From assembly GCA_964458575.1 (NCBI GenBank), contig CAYWMD010000070.1:1-33052 (forward strand): a stretch of 33,052 bases of DNA, written 5' to 3'. Every line of letters begins with the position of its first letter. Within the stretch, counting starts at the first letter, position 1. Made by a program: the position numbers and the translations under genes. Positions 25,711-32,893 of this stretch are shown here, one piece after another. Below the pieces are notes generated by a model. The model was not told where the DNA came from and did no database searches. It saw only the letters and a program-made list of their open reading frames with translations. The stretch is from CAYWMD01 sp964458575 (GTDB lineage Bacteria > Verrucomicrobiota > Verrucomicrobiia > Limisphaerales > JADLHS01).

Positions 25711-26217
25711 CTACCGTCGCGCCGGCGGGTTGGTCAGCGGGAGGGTATCGCCGGAACTTGTGTTGGCGGGCTGATAGAGGCCCGGTTTCAAGTCCCCCAG
25801 CGGATCGCGCGAATGGAAATGCCTGACCAGCGCGTAAATGCCCACCACCAGTCCCACGAACACCAGCGCTCCCGCCACCAGCCCCGTCTTGCGCCAGTCC
25901 AGCCGGGACAGCATCAGCGTGAAAAAATCGAGCGGCCCGCGTGACTGGCCCGACAGCGGCGGCGGTTCGCTGAACTTTTCCGTTCGCCCCAGTTCCTCCT
26001 CCAGTGTGGCCATGACTTGGGGCACATCCAGTTTCAGGAGTGTGGCGTAAGTGCGAACAAAACCCCGGATGTAAACCGGCGCCACGAAAGCGTCGAAGTT
26101 CCCCTCCTCAAGCGCCCGGATATGGTCGGTGCGGATCTTCGTCGTTTCGGCGACTTGATAGACCGTCAGTTTACGGGCTTCCCGGGCGGCGCGGAGTTGT
26201 TCGGCAACGGTCGGCAT
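25711..26217 (-). CDS. RodZ-like helix-turn-helix membrane protein
   Basis: This 168-residue protein has an N-terminal HTH_25/Xre-type domain (about 1-70: VAEQLRAAREARKLTVYQVA, IRALEEGNFDAF, PVYIRGFVRTYATLL) like that of cell-shape protein RodZ. It is followed by a linker, one membrane helix (about 112-132: TGLVAGALVFVGLVVGIYAL) and a short periplasmic tail ending NPPARR. RodZ links the MreB cytoskeleton to the membrane. This copy lacks the larger periplasmic beta domain of E. coli RodZ, as many non-proteobacterial members do. It is convergent with pgsA, separated by 47 nt. A DNA-binding regulator is the alternative, but the I-R-G-F-x-R-x-Y-A signature favours RodZ. Confidence 0.8.
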   Translation of the reverse strand: MPTVAEQLRAAREARKLTVYQVAETTKIRTDHIRALEEGNFDAFVAPVYIRGFVRTYATLLKLDVPQVMATLEEELGRTEKFSEPPPLSGQSRGPLDFFTLMLSRLDWRKTGLVAGALVFVGLVVGIYALVRHFHSRDPLGDLKPGLYQPANTSSGDTLPLTNPPARR

Positions 26218-26444
26218 GGCGCTGAGTATTTAGCTTGAGCCCGCAGGCTTTGGCAATTCCGTAAACGCCCTGAATCCCCGGCGAACAGGCGCTGTCCAAA
26301 TTGCGGGCGATGCGTCAAGGTTTGGCCGCCGCGCGTGGGAGTTTCGGCGACCCGGAGAGCATCTGTTCTTAACGAAAACGCCGCCGCGCGCCCCTGCCGT
26401 TTCTGTGGCAGCATTTCTGCTTGGTAAAGGCCAAGAAGAAGTTT

Positions 26445-26720
26445 ATGAAATTTTGCCTGGAAGTCGGGGAGACAGAACGACACCTCATCGAATTCGATTT
26501 CAATCAATTGCTCGGCCAGCTCCACATCCGCGTCAACCGAAGGGAAGTCAAAGCCCAGGTCCGGCTTTTCAATGAGCCACTGACCGAGACCCACACATTG
26601 AACTTTGGCGAAACCGAGAACTTCACCGTGCGCATCGAAAAGGAGCGCAAACTGTTGTTTGGCCAGCGTTGCCGCGTGTTTCTCAACGACCGTCTCTACA
26701 AATATTACGAGGGGGTTTAA
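26445..26720 (+). CDS. Small conserved-looking protein of unknown function
   Basis: This is a 91-residue, strongly beta-predicted soluble protein without signal peptide or membrane segment. It starts at ATG 26445 (MKFCLEVGETERHLIEFDF), preceded by AAGAAG; a TTG at 26421 would add eight residues. The sequence reads as genuine coding, with charged and hydrophobic residues alternating (TENFTVRIEKERKLLFGQ), and it ends RVFLNDRLYKYYEGV. I do not recognise the family. It is alone between the RodZ-like gene (divergent, 227 nt) and a long intergenic stretch, so context gives no function. Confidence 0.65.
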   Translation: MKFCLEVGETERHLIEFDFNQLLGQLHIRVNRREVKAQVRLFNEPLTETHTLNFGETENFTVRIEKERKLLFGQRCRVFLNDRLYKYYEGV

Positions 26721-26723
26721 TCG

Positions 26724-26747
26724 CGGTTTGGCAAACCGTCGGCTTTT
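26724..26747 (+). terminator. Possible weak terminator after the small unknown gene
   Basis: A CGGTTT-GGC-AAACCG hairpin (26724-26738) lies 3 nt after the stop codon, followed by TCGGCTTTT. The stem is only 6 bp, so this is tentative. Confidence 0.35.
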
Positions 26748-27350
26748 GTCCATCCCGCCCTGCGCTTTTGGCCCTTTCCGCCTTCCCCGACGGGTTCGGA
26801 GGGGAGGACGACCGATTGAAGTCCCTGGCATGCCCGCCAGCGATCAGCCTTGCGCACAGCATACCCGCAACGACACCAACGTTTGAATTGTTAGAAACAG
26901 CCCATTGCCAATGGTTCGCCTCTGTTGGAGCGGCCTGCATTGTTCCCGATGCGGCGATTATTTGCGCAGTCACAAGTTGCTCGGCCTTGGTTTATACGGA
27001 AGAGCCCCCTTCCCTTCGAACCAAGTTCGGCAAAAGCGCGGGCCAGCCGCCGCCGGGTCACCTTGCGCGAGCATTAAACTGATTTACGGACTGCGCCCCG
27101 AGCCGGCGAACGGCCCGCCTGGCCGTAGCACGCAGTCAGTGTAGGTGGTTTGGAGATTTCTCCTGTCGTTTGGCACTACCCCGATGTGGTTCGGCGGCCT
27201 GTGCGCCGCTTCCGGGATAGGACAAGTGGCGGGCTGCGCCGCCACGGCATGCAGGCCGGTCGGTGGTTTGGAATTGCAGAATGCGTTGTTGACACCCCCT
27301 ACCCTATTGTCTAGCTTTTCCCTGTCGGTTGAACCTGTTGGAATGTCGCC
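26748..27350. other. About 600-nt intergenic region
   Basis: Short open frames exist on both strands, but none has a plausible start, a ribosome site or protein-like composition. A small GGAGA/TCTCC hairpin sits at 27152-27163. The right end holds the promoter candidate for the coiled-coil gene. No RNA gene or mobile element is recognised; it could be a decayed gene. Confidence 0.4.
27289..27317 (+). promoter_or_regulatory. Candidate promoter of the coiled-coil/mini-lipoprotein operon
   Basis: A perfect TTGACA (27289-27294) is followed after 17 nt by TAGCTT (27312-27317), which matches the -10 consensus at three of six positions. It lies 33 nt before the start codon at 27351. Confidence 0.4.
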
Positions 27351-28118
27351 ATGTTGATCCGCATTAGTTTAATCCTCGCGTTGGTCGCCGGTCTGGCGGT
27401 CGCCGTGCTAAACTTTGTCCTCCTGAAGGAGAAAATCGAAACGACCGAGAGACACCGGGCCGAGGAACAAAAGGCCAAGGTGGAAGCCCAAACAGATCTG
27501 GCCTCGACCAAGCAGACCCTCAACAAAACCGAAGGCGAACTCAAGCAGACCAAGGAAACCTTGGACGCCACCGTCGCCGAAAAGGACAAGGCCGTTGCCG
27601 AGGCCGCCGCGCAAACCAAAAAGGCGACCGAGTTGACGGACAAGTTGACCAAAACCACCGCCGACCTCGTTGATTCCCAGCAGCAACTGACCGCGTATAA
27701 GGTGACCGGCTGGACGCCCGCCCAGATTCTGACTGCCGACAAGGTCCTCAAGCAAACCGAGGAAGCATTGGAAGTCGCGAACATGGAGAAGAAGATTCTC
27801 GATCGCGCACTCGTCAAGACGAAGGAAGAACTGGCCAAACTCATTGATCCTCGTCACGTTGTCCGCCTCCCCGCCGATTTGAAGGGCAAGGTCCTGGTGG
27901 CCGATCCCAAATGGGACTTTGTCGTCCTCGATTTTGGTGAAAACAAGAACGTTCTCCAGGACGGCGAGTTGCTCGTCAGCCGGAACGGTAAGCTCGTCGC
28001 CAAGATCCGGATTCAAAGCATTCAGAAAGACCGCTGCATCGCCAACGTGCTGCCGGGCTGGAAACTCGGTGATGTGATGGAAGGCGACCAGGTCATTCCG
28101 GCCTATCCCGAAACGTGA
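27351..28118 (+). CDS. Membrane-anchored coiled-coil protein
   Basis: This 255-residue protein has an N-terminal membrane helix (ISLILALVAGLAVAVLNFVL), which acts as a signal anchor. A long lysine/glutamate/alanine-rich coiled coil follows (about 26-160, heptads such as TKQTLNKTEGELKQTKETLD). A compact beta-rich C-terminal domain ends it (about 170-250: LKGKVLVADPKWDFVVLDFG, DGELLVSRNGKLVAKIRIQS, GDVMEGDQVIP). The layout suggests a periplasmic scaffold or spacer tethered to the inner membrane. The function is unknown. Its TGA overlaps the GTG start of the first mini-lipoprotein (GTGA), so the three genes 27351-28442 appear to form an operon. Confidence 0.8.
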   Translation: MLIRISLILALVAGLAVAVLNFVLLKEKIETTERHRAEEQKAKVEAQTDLASTKQTLNKTEGELKQTKETLDATVAEKDKAVAEAAAQTKKATELTDKLTKTTADLVDSQQQLTAYKVTGWTPAQILTADKVLKQTEEALEVANMEKKILDRALVKTKEELAKLIDPRHVVRLPADLKGKVLVADPKWDFVVLDFGENKNVLQDGELLVSRNGKLVAKIRIQSIQKDRCIANVLPGWKLGDVMEGDQVIPAYPET

Positions 28119-28279
28119 AATCCCGATCCGCCAGTCTGCTGTTGTTGCTGCTGGCCCTCATAGCCTTGGGACTGAGTGGCTGCGCCACTTCCGATCCCGA
28201 CAATCTTTCGCAGCGCCCCTGGAACTCGCCCAAATCCTGGGAAACCGGCCTGCCCAGCAGCCTGACGGAAGGCAGATGA
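28115..28279 (+). CDS. Mini-lipoprotein, first of a tandem pair
   Basis: This 54-residue lipoprotein starts at GTG 28115, which overlaps the preceding stop by 4 nt. It has a signal peptide with a leucine run, the lipobox LSGC (lipidated Cys23) and a mature part of only 32 residues. The mature part is C-A-T-S-D-P-D-N-L-S, then RPWNSPKSWETG and LPSSLTEGR. The next gene encodes a close paralogue with the same C-terminal LPSSLTEGR. Proteins of this kind, ending in a W-E-x-x-[IL]-P-x-x-x-T-E-G-R motif, recur in Verrucomicrobia as far as I recall. Their function is unknown. Position +2 after Cys is Ala, which gives no inner-membrane retention signal, so outer-membrane sorting is likely if E. coli rules apply. 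Confidence 0.8.
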   Translation: MKSRSASLLLLLLALIALGLSGCATSDPDNLSQRPWNSPKSWETGLPSSLTEGR

Positions 28280-28283
28280 TTTT

Positions 28284-28442
28284 GTGACGCGGCCATGCGT
28301 TGGTGGGTTGCTGCTGGTCGTGATCGCGCTTGGATGTTGCGGGTGCGCGACCTCCGACCCCGACGGTGTTTCGCCTCTCCCTTGGAACAAGTCCCAGCCG
28401 TGGGAGACCAGCCTGCCCAGCAGCCTGACGGAAGGCAGATAA
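28284..28442 (+). CDS. Mini-lipoprotein, second of a tandem pair
   Basis: This 52-residue lipoprotein starts at GTG 28284, 4 nt after the first copy. The signal peptide is VGGLLLVVIALG, the lipobox-like sequence is CCGC and the lipidated residue is Cys21. The mature protein is C-A-T-S-D-P-D-G-V-S, then PLPWNKSQPWETS and LPSSLTEGR. It shares CATSDPD, PWN, WET and the whole C-terminus with the first copy. The last 30 bases before the stop codon's second base are identical in both genes (28248-28277 and 28411-28440). The GGAAGG inside the conserved T-E-G codons of copy one lies about 11 nt before this GTG and may be its ribosome binding site. Function unknown. Confidence 0.78.
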   Translation: MTRPCVGGLLLVVIALGCCGCATSDPDGVSPLPWNKSQPWETSLPSSLTEGR

Positions 28443-28499
28443 TCTGGTCGCGGCCTGCTTGGGGATGGTTGAGCTTCCCATGCTGGAACAACGGATGTG

Positions 28500-29468
28500 A
28501 TGAAATTGAATTGTCATCTCCTGTTTTTGCTGGCGGCGCTGAATAACGCCCGTGCGGCGGATCAGTTGTTTCATTTCGCCGAGGTCAGCGATGGCTCGCT
28601 CGCCTTGTCCGAGGGCGACCGTCCCGTGCTGGTTTACAACCACGGCGTCATCAGCCGGACCAACGTCCCTGCCGATCGCGCCCGCAGCAGTTATGTGCAT
28701 CCGCTCTATGGGCTGGATGGTGAAGTGCTGACCGATGATTTTCCCAAGGACCACTATCATCATCGCGGACTCTTCTGGGCCTGGCCGCACGTGCGCATCG
28801 GCGAACAGGAAACGGACCTCTGGCTGCTCAAGGGCATTCGTCATCAATTCGAACGCTGGCTGCGCCGCGACGCGGGTCAAGCGGCGGCCGTCTTGGGTGC
28901 ACAGAACGCCTGGATGGTCGGCGAACGCAAGGTCGTTGAAGAACAGGTGTGGCTTAAAGTCTGGCCCGCCACCGCTGACAGCCGCGCCATTGACTTGGAA
29001 CTCATTTTAACGCCGCTGAATGAGCCACTCACCTTGCGCGGGGCGGAAGGCAAGAGCTACGGCGGATTGACTCTGCGTTTCGCGCCCCGCGTCGGTGAAA
29101 CGCTCATCACGACCCCCGCCGGACGCGACACCAACGACCTGCTCATTGCCCATTTGCCATGGGCCGATTTGTCCGCGCAATTCGCGGGTGCGTCCCGGCT
29201 CAGCGGCGCGGCGGTCTTCATCGCACCGGCGCACCCGGCTTATCCGCCCGAGTTCATGACGCGTCATTACGGCGTGCTCTGCGTTGGCTGGCCCGGGGTC
29301 AACGCGCAGACCTTCCCGCCCGGCAAACCGATTCGCCTGACTTACCGCATCTGGGTCCATCGCGGCGCGCCCGGGGTCGTGGCACTGCAAAAGGCGTATG
29401 ACGCATTCGCCCGGGCCGGTGCCAACGCCCCGCCCATTTCCGCGCGTTCGCCGGCGGCACGGCCGTAA
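28500..29468 (+). CDS. Secreted PmoA-family (DUF6807) protein, first copy
   Basis: This 322-residue protein has a signal peptide (KLNCHLLFLLAALNNARA, cleavage near residue 19) and a PmoA-like/DUF6807 domain. The family hallmark FPKDHYHHRGLFWAW (His85, His87, His88) sits in the first third. The name comes from a distant likeness to methane oxygenase subunits; methane oxidation is not implied. In Verrucomicrobia and Planctomycetes these genes typically neighbour Gfo/Idh/MocA oxidoreductases, as here, and are thought to act in carbohydrate catabolism. ATG 28500 is used; an in-frame GTG at 28497 is possible. The Gfo/Idh/MocA gene follows after 79 nt. Confidence 0.82.
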   Translation: MKLNCHLLFLLAALNNARAADQLFHFAEVSDGSLALSEGDRPVLVYNHGVISRTNVPADRARSSYVHPLYGLDGEVLTDDFPKDHYHHRGLFWAWPHVRIGEQETDLWLLKGIRHQFERWLRRDAGQAAAVLGAQNAWMVGERKVVEEQVWLKVWPATADSRAIDLELILTPLNEPLTLRGAEGKSYGGLTLRFAPRVGETLITTPAGRDTNDLLIAHLPWADLSAQFAGASRLSGAAVFIAPAHPAYPPEFMTRHYGVLCVGWPGVNAQTFPPGKPIRLTYRIWVHRGAPGVVALQKAYDAFARAGANAPPISARSPAARP

Positions 29469-29547
29469 AACGGGTTGAAGATGGGAGCGCTGGTGATCGT
29501 CAGGAACTTGGGTGGCGGGTGGAACAAAATTGAAAATGGGCAGACTG

Positions 29548-30876
29548 ATGAACACAAAATCCTGGCGGACCGGTTTTTCGCGGAGAAATTTTCTCAAACG
29601 TGGCAGTCTGGCCATGGCGGCCGCCGCCCTGCCGCAGATTCTGCCCTCGGGCGTGCTCGCGGCGGAGGGAAAACCCGGCGCGAACGCCCGCCTCGGCATC
29701 GCCTTCATCGGCATGGGCCGGCGTGCGGGTGAACTTCTTAAAGTCCTGCAAACCTGCCCCGAAGCCCGCGTCGTCGCCGTGGCGGATGTAAATCTGCCCC
29801 GGGCGAACGAAACCGCCGCCAAACACGCTGCGGTCGCCGTTCAGGATTACCGGCGATTGCTCGAACGCAAGGATGTGGACGGCGTCATCACCGCCACGCC
29901 CGAGCATTGGCGCTTGTTGACGTGCGTGGAGTCGTGCCAGGCGGGCAAGGACGTTTATGCCGAGAAGCCGATGACCCTCACCATCCGCGAAGGCCGGCTG
30001 ATGGTTCAGGCGGCGCGCAAATACCGGCGCGTCTTCCAGGTCGGCAGCCAGCAACGTTCGATGTGGCAGAATTACGCCGGTTGCCGGCTCGTCCGCACCG
30101 GCGGGCTCGGCAAAATCATCCGGGTCATCGCCTACAATTACCCCAGCCCCTGGGAAGGCAACCTGCCGGCTCAGGCCGTGCCGGCCGGTTTGGATTGGGA
30201 CATGTGGTGTGGCCCGAATCCGCTCGTGCCGTTCAATCAGGACCTTTACCTCCCGCGCGCGAATCCCGGCTGGCTCTCGTTCCGGCCTTACAGCGGCGGC
30301 GAAATGACCGGCTGGGGCGCGCACGGTTTCGATCAAATCCAATGCGCCCTGGGCATGGACGAAAGCGGCCCGGTCGAAATCTGGACGGAAGGACCGAAGT
30401 TCGCTCCGCCCACCTACGAAAAGCCCGAGAGCAAGGCCCGCGGCGACAAAATCTGCTCCGCGCCCAGGGTGTTCTTCCGTTACGCGAACGGCGTGTTGGT
30501 CGAACCCGGCGACGAAGCGACCATGGGCGGGGCGGTGTTCTTCGGCGAGAAAGGGCGCGTGGCGATTGCCCGTGGCCGCTGCGAATCCGACCCGGATGAA
30601 CTCGCCATCGAGGCGTTGCGCCAGCGCCCGGGCGATTTCAACGACAACCACATGAAAAACTGGCTTGATTGCATCAAGACCCGCGCCCGGCCCATCGCCG
30701 ACGTCGAAACCGGCCATCGCTCGGCGACCGTTTGTCACTTGGGCAATATCGCGCGTCTGGCCGGGCGCAAATTGCGCTGGGATCCAGTCAAGGAGGAATT
30801 CGTCGGCGACGCGGAAGCCAATCAATTCCTCGATCGCGAACGCCGCCAGCCCTGGGTGGCGCCGGAGACAATCTGA
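29548..30876 (+). CDS. Tat-exported Gfo/Idh/MocA-family oxidoreductase
   Basis: This 442-residue protein has a twin-arginine signal at residues 11-17 (SRRNFLK) followed by a hydrophobic stretch and an A-x-A cleavage region near LPSGVLAAEG. The NAD(P)-binding Rossmann domain begins LGIAFIGMGRRAGELLKVL. It contains VDGVITATPEHWRLL and the conserved Glu-Lys-Pro element (AEKPMTLTIREG) that carries the catalytic-dyad lysine. The C-terminal half (about 170-420) is the substrate-binding beta-sheet domain, with GGEMTGWGAHGFDQIQCALG. Such exported members act on sugars or sugar derivatives in the periplasm with a tightly bound cofactor. In-frame ATGs at 29536 and 29548 both precede the signal. The stop lies 5 nt before the next gene, so they are co-transcribed. 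The substrate is unknown. Confidence 0.9.
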   Translation: MNTKSWRTGFSRRNFLKRGSLAMAAAALPQILPSGVLAAEGKPGANARLGIAFIGMGRRAGELLKVLQTCPEARVVAVADVNLPRANETAAKHAAVAVQDYRRLLERKDVDGVITATPEHWRLLTCVESCQAGKDVYAEKPMTLTIREGRLMVQAARKYRRVFQVGSQQRSMWQNYAGCRLVRTGGLGKIIRVIAYNYPSPWEGNLPAQAVPAGLDWDMWCGPNPLVPFNQDLYLPRANPGWLSFRPYSGGEMTGWGAHGFDQIQCALGMDESGPVEIWTEGPKFAPPTYEKPESKARGDKICSAPRVFFRYANGVLVEPGDEATMGGAVFFGEKGRVAIARGRCESDPDELAIEALRQRPGDFNDNHMKNWLDCIKTRARPIADVETGHRSATVCHLGNIARLAGRKLRWDPVKEEFVGDAEANQFLDRERRQPWVAPETI

Positions 30877-30881
30877 ATCCG

Positions 30882-31862
30882 ATGCGTATGAATCCGCGCC
30901 CTGCCTCCCTGCGCCTCCTGGTCATCCTCGGCGTCGTCACGGCGTTCCGCGCTTTGGCGCAGCCGGAAACCATCCAGTGCAAGCCGGACGACGCGCGCGG
31001 GCAGATGCAAATTCTGATCGGCGGCAAGGCAGCGCTGGTCTGTCGCTACGGCGACGACGTTGACCTGCCGCACTTCTACCCGGTTCGCAGTCCGTCCGGA
31101 AAATCCATGACGGTCGAGCAGACCGAACCTTATCCGCACCACCGGTCGTTCTGGTTCGCCGACACCGTTCAACTCGAAGGCCAGAAACCGGTGTCGTTCT
31201 ACAACGCGCTTTACAGCGGCGCGGGTGATCGCAAAAACCCGAAGCCGCCGTTTCGCGATCACATCCGCCAAATTGCCTTCACCTGCCAAACCAACGGCGC
31301 GGGTCGGGCAGAGCTGGCTTTCAAACTACTTTGGGAAATGGACCACGGCAAAATCCCCGTGCTCGACGAAACCCGACTCCTGCGCGTCGTGGCGCTCGGC
31401 GATGGCGAATACTTCCTCGACCTCCAATTCACGCTGGTCGCGAACTACGGCGCGGTGACCTTTCGCAGCGACGCCGTGCATTACGCCTGGCCGTTCATCC
31501 GGCTCAATGACGATTTCAACGCCAAAGGCGGCGGACGGCTCGTGAATTCCGAAGGCGGCACCGGCCAGACCAATACCAACCTGAAAACCGCCCGCTGGGT
31601 GGATTTCTCGCGCGCGGACGCACCGGAGGCCGAAGGCCTGGCGATGTTCAGTCATCCGAGCAACGAACATCCGCACGCCTGGCTCACCCGCGATTACGGC
31701 TGCATCGGCCCGCGGCGCGTGGACGCCCGCAGCGGCAAACCCTTCACGCTGAAACGCGGCGAAACCATCTCGACCCGTGTCGGCGTGCTGGTCCACAAAG
31801 GCGATGTTCAATCCGGCCGCGTGGCCGAACGTTATCAGGCCTACGCGGACGGAAAACTTTAG
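30882..31862 (+). CDS. Secreted PmoA-family (DUF6807) protein, second copy
   Basis: This 326-residue protein has a signal peptide (LRLLVILGVVTAFRALA, then Q-P-E). It is followed by the same DUF6807-type fold as the gene at 28500. The hallmark here reads TEPYPHHRSFWFAD, lacking the P-K-D-H of the first copy but keeping the paired histidines and arginine. Other conserved pieces are LHFTLVANYGAVTF-like strands (seen as LQFTLVANYGAVTFRSDAVH), WVDFSRADAPEAEGLAMFSH and WLTRDYGCIGPRR. ATGs at 30882 and 30888 are both in frame. The frame is open further upstream but overlaps the oxidoreductase. It is a paralogue, not a duplicate, of the first copy, with low identity. The role is presumably in the same carbohydrate pathway. 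Confidence 0.82.
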   Translation: MRMNPRPASLRLLVILGVVTAFRALAQPETIQCKPDDARGQMQILIGGKAALVCRYGDDVDLPHFYPVRSPSGKSMTVEQTEPYPHHRSFWFADTVQLEGQKPVSFYNALYSGAGDRKNPKPPFRDHIRQIAFTCQTNGAGRAELAFKLLWEMDHGKIPVLDETRLLRVVALGDGEYFLDLQFTLVANYGAVTFRSDAVHYAWPFIRLNDDFNAKGGGRLVNSEGGTGQTNTNLKTARWVDFSRADAPEAEGLAMFSHPSNEHPHAWLTRDYGCIGPRRVDARSGKPFTLKRGETISTRVGVLVHKGDVQSGRVAERYQAYADGKL

Positions 31863-32107
31863 CCGTGGCAGCCGACGTGAGGCGGCTCTGACTTAAGTCC
31901 GCGGCGACCAGGTTCACGGAAAGCCGGAATCGTTTGCCGGAGGTACACCATACGCGTTCGCTTTCGTTGTCGGTGTTGCGGTCTTCGTCCGCAGCCAACT
32001 TGAGCGTGTGTGTCGGTCGGCCCAGAGCCCGTAAAGCATGGTGGCGACGTTCGTCCTTGTTGGTCAGCGTGACGCGTTCGGTCTGTTGCAATGCTTCAGT
32101 TTTGAAA

Positions 32108-32135
32108 GGAGAGCGAGCTTTGACACCCGCTCTCC
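32108..32135 (-). terminator. Terminator of the HNH gene
   Basis: An 8-bp stem, GGAGAGCG/CGCTCTCC (32108-32115 with 32128-32135), with a 12-nt loop lies 7 nt after the HNH stop. On the minus strand it is followed by TTTCAAAA, a modest T-run. Confidence 0.6.
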
Positions 32136-32142
32136 CGTCGGC

Positions 32143-32727
32143 TTACTCGTTCAGGAACAGCCTCCACTCGGCGACGCCGTGCGCGTTGCGAATGAGGGCC
32201 GTGACCGGCAGTTCCTTCGGCGCGCGCGGGACGCTGAGCAGCTTCAGGCCGGCTTCGTGCGGCAGACGGTTGCCCTTGCGGGCGTTCACGTCCTTGCTCG
32301 ACCACACCAAGTTTTCCCACTCGTCCTTGCCACCGCGCGAGCGGGGCAGGACATGGTCGAGGCTGCCGTCCTCCGGCTTGAGCAACTGGCCGGTGTATTG
32401 GCAGCGGTTGCCGTCGCGCTCGCGAATGGTCTTCGCGCAGAGTTTCGGACGCTTCTTCGGCACTTTGGCGAAGTTCACCGCCACAATCACGGTCGGCACA
32501 CGGATCGAACCTCGTGCAGTGCGCACGAGGTTGTCGCCGTCGCGAATCGGCAGCGTGATCCACTCGTCCCAAGTCACGGGGCGGATGTGGTTCTCGCCTT
32601 CGATCTCGAGCGCGGTGGCCACGTTGGTGGCCATCATGCAGAAGGCCTCTTGCGAGGTGCGCACGTTGATCGCCTGCCAGTTGCGGTTGAGCACCAGCAC
32701 AATTGTCTTGTTCAGTATGTCGCTCAT
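32143..32727 (-). CDS. HNH endonuclease associated with a tRNA-like array
   Basis: This 194-residue protein has an N-terminal domain of about 95 residues (LNKTIVLVLNRNWQAINVRT, EAFCMMATNVATALEIEG) followed by an HNH nuclease domain (about 100-165). Core residues are Asp124-His125 (LDHVLPRSRGG), Asn139 (WENLV) and Asn148 with Lys151 (VNARKGNR). The usual zinc-ribbon C-x2-C pairs are mostly gone: CQYTG keeps only Cys109, and the second pair is replaced by Ser and Val. ATG 32727 is chosen because AGGA lies 5 nt upstream; an in-frame ATG at 32796 would add 23 residues. Longer readings would run into the tRNA-like gene. Three tRNA-like genes lie directly upstream on the same strand, so co-transcription and an RNA- or tRNA-related role are possible but inferred. 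Confidence 0.88.
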   Translation of the reverse strand: MSDILNKTIVLVLNRNWQAINVRTSQEAFCMMATNVATALEIEGENHIRPVTWDEWITLPIRDGDNLVRTARGSIRVPTVIVAVNFAKVPKKRPKLCAKTIRERDGNRCQYTGQLLKPEDGSLDHVLPRSRGGKDEWENLVWSSKDVNARKGNRLPHEAGLKLLSVPRAPKELPVTALIRNAHGVAEWRLFLNE

Positions 32728-32732
32728 AAAAA

Positions 32733-32736
32733 TCCT
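32733..32736 (-). promoter_or_regulatory. Shine-Dalgarno site of the HNH gene
   Basis: AGGA on the minus strand, 5 nt before the ATG at 32727. It favours that start over 32796. Confidence 0.6.
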
Positions 32737-32810
32737 AGTGGACGGCCACCATGCACACCGTGACTGCTCCGCGCGTTTGAGGTGTTTGTTCTTCATTGAT
32801 ATGGCGAGAG

Positions 32811-32885
32811 TGGTTGCTCCGCCGGGATTCGCACCCAGACCTCCGGCTTCAGAGACCAGCGCACTGCTGGTTATGCAACGGGGCA
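32811..32885 (-). tRNA. tRNA-Gln(CUG)-like gene with noncanonical elbow
   Basis: A 75-nt cloverleaf can be drawn by hand. The acceptor TGCCCCG/CGGAGCA has one C-A mismatch at pair 4-69. The D-stem is GCAT/GTGC with loop AACCAGCA. The anticodon stem is CTGGT/GCCGG with loop CTCTGAA (anticodon CUG, Gln). A 4-nt variable region follows, then T-stem CTGGG/CCCGG with loop TGCGAAT, discriminator A and an encoded CCA. U1-A72 suits bacterial tRNA-Gln. The loops deviate from canonical: A18 replaces G18, and G55 replaces U55. It lies 83 nt upstream of the HNH start and 8 nt from the next tRNA-like gene. It could be a functional noncanonical tRNA, a mimic or a decaying copy. Confidence 0.7.
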
Positions 32886-32893
32886 ATGGAAGG

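Noticed and set aside
24205..25944. 579-codon open frame on the plus strand
   Set aside because: It runs across the antisense of the propeller gene, through pgsA in another frame and into the RodZ-like gene. Composition is shadow-like and it conflicts with three well-supported genes.
28500..31862. Methane monooxygenase genes
   Set aside because: The PmoA name of DUF6807 is a family label. The proteins are secreted, lack the pmoCAB context and sit with a sugar oxidoreductase.
31744..32091. 115-codon open frame on the minus strand downstream of the HNH gene
   Set aside because: It starts with TTG, overlaps the 3' end of the second PmoA-like gene, has no ribosome site and no recognisable domain.
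32143..32727. IscB/HEARO-type RNA-guided nuclease
   Set aside because: The protein is 194 residues and has an HNH domain only, with no RuvC segments or bridge helix. The adjacent RNAs are tRNA-like, not HEARO/omegaRNA-like.
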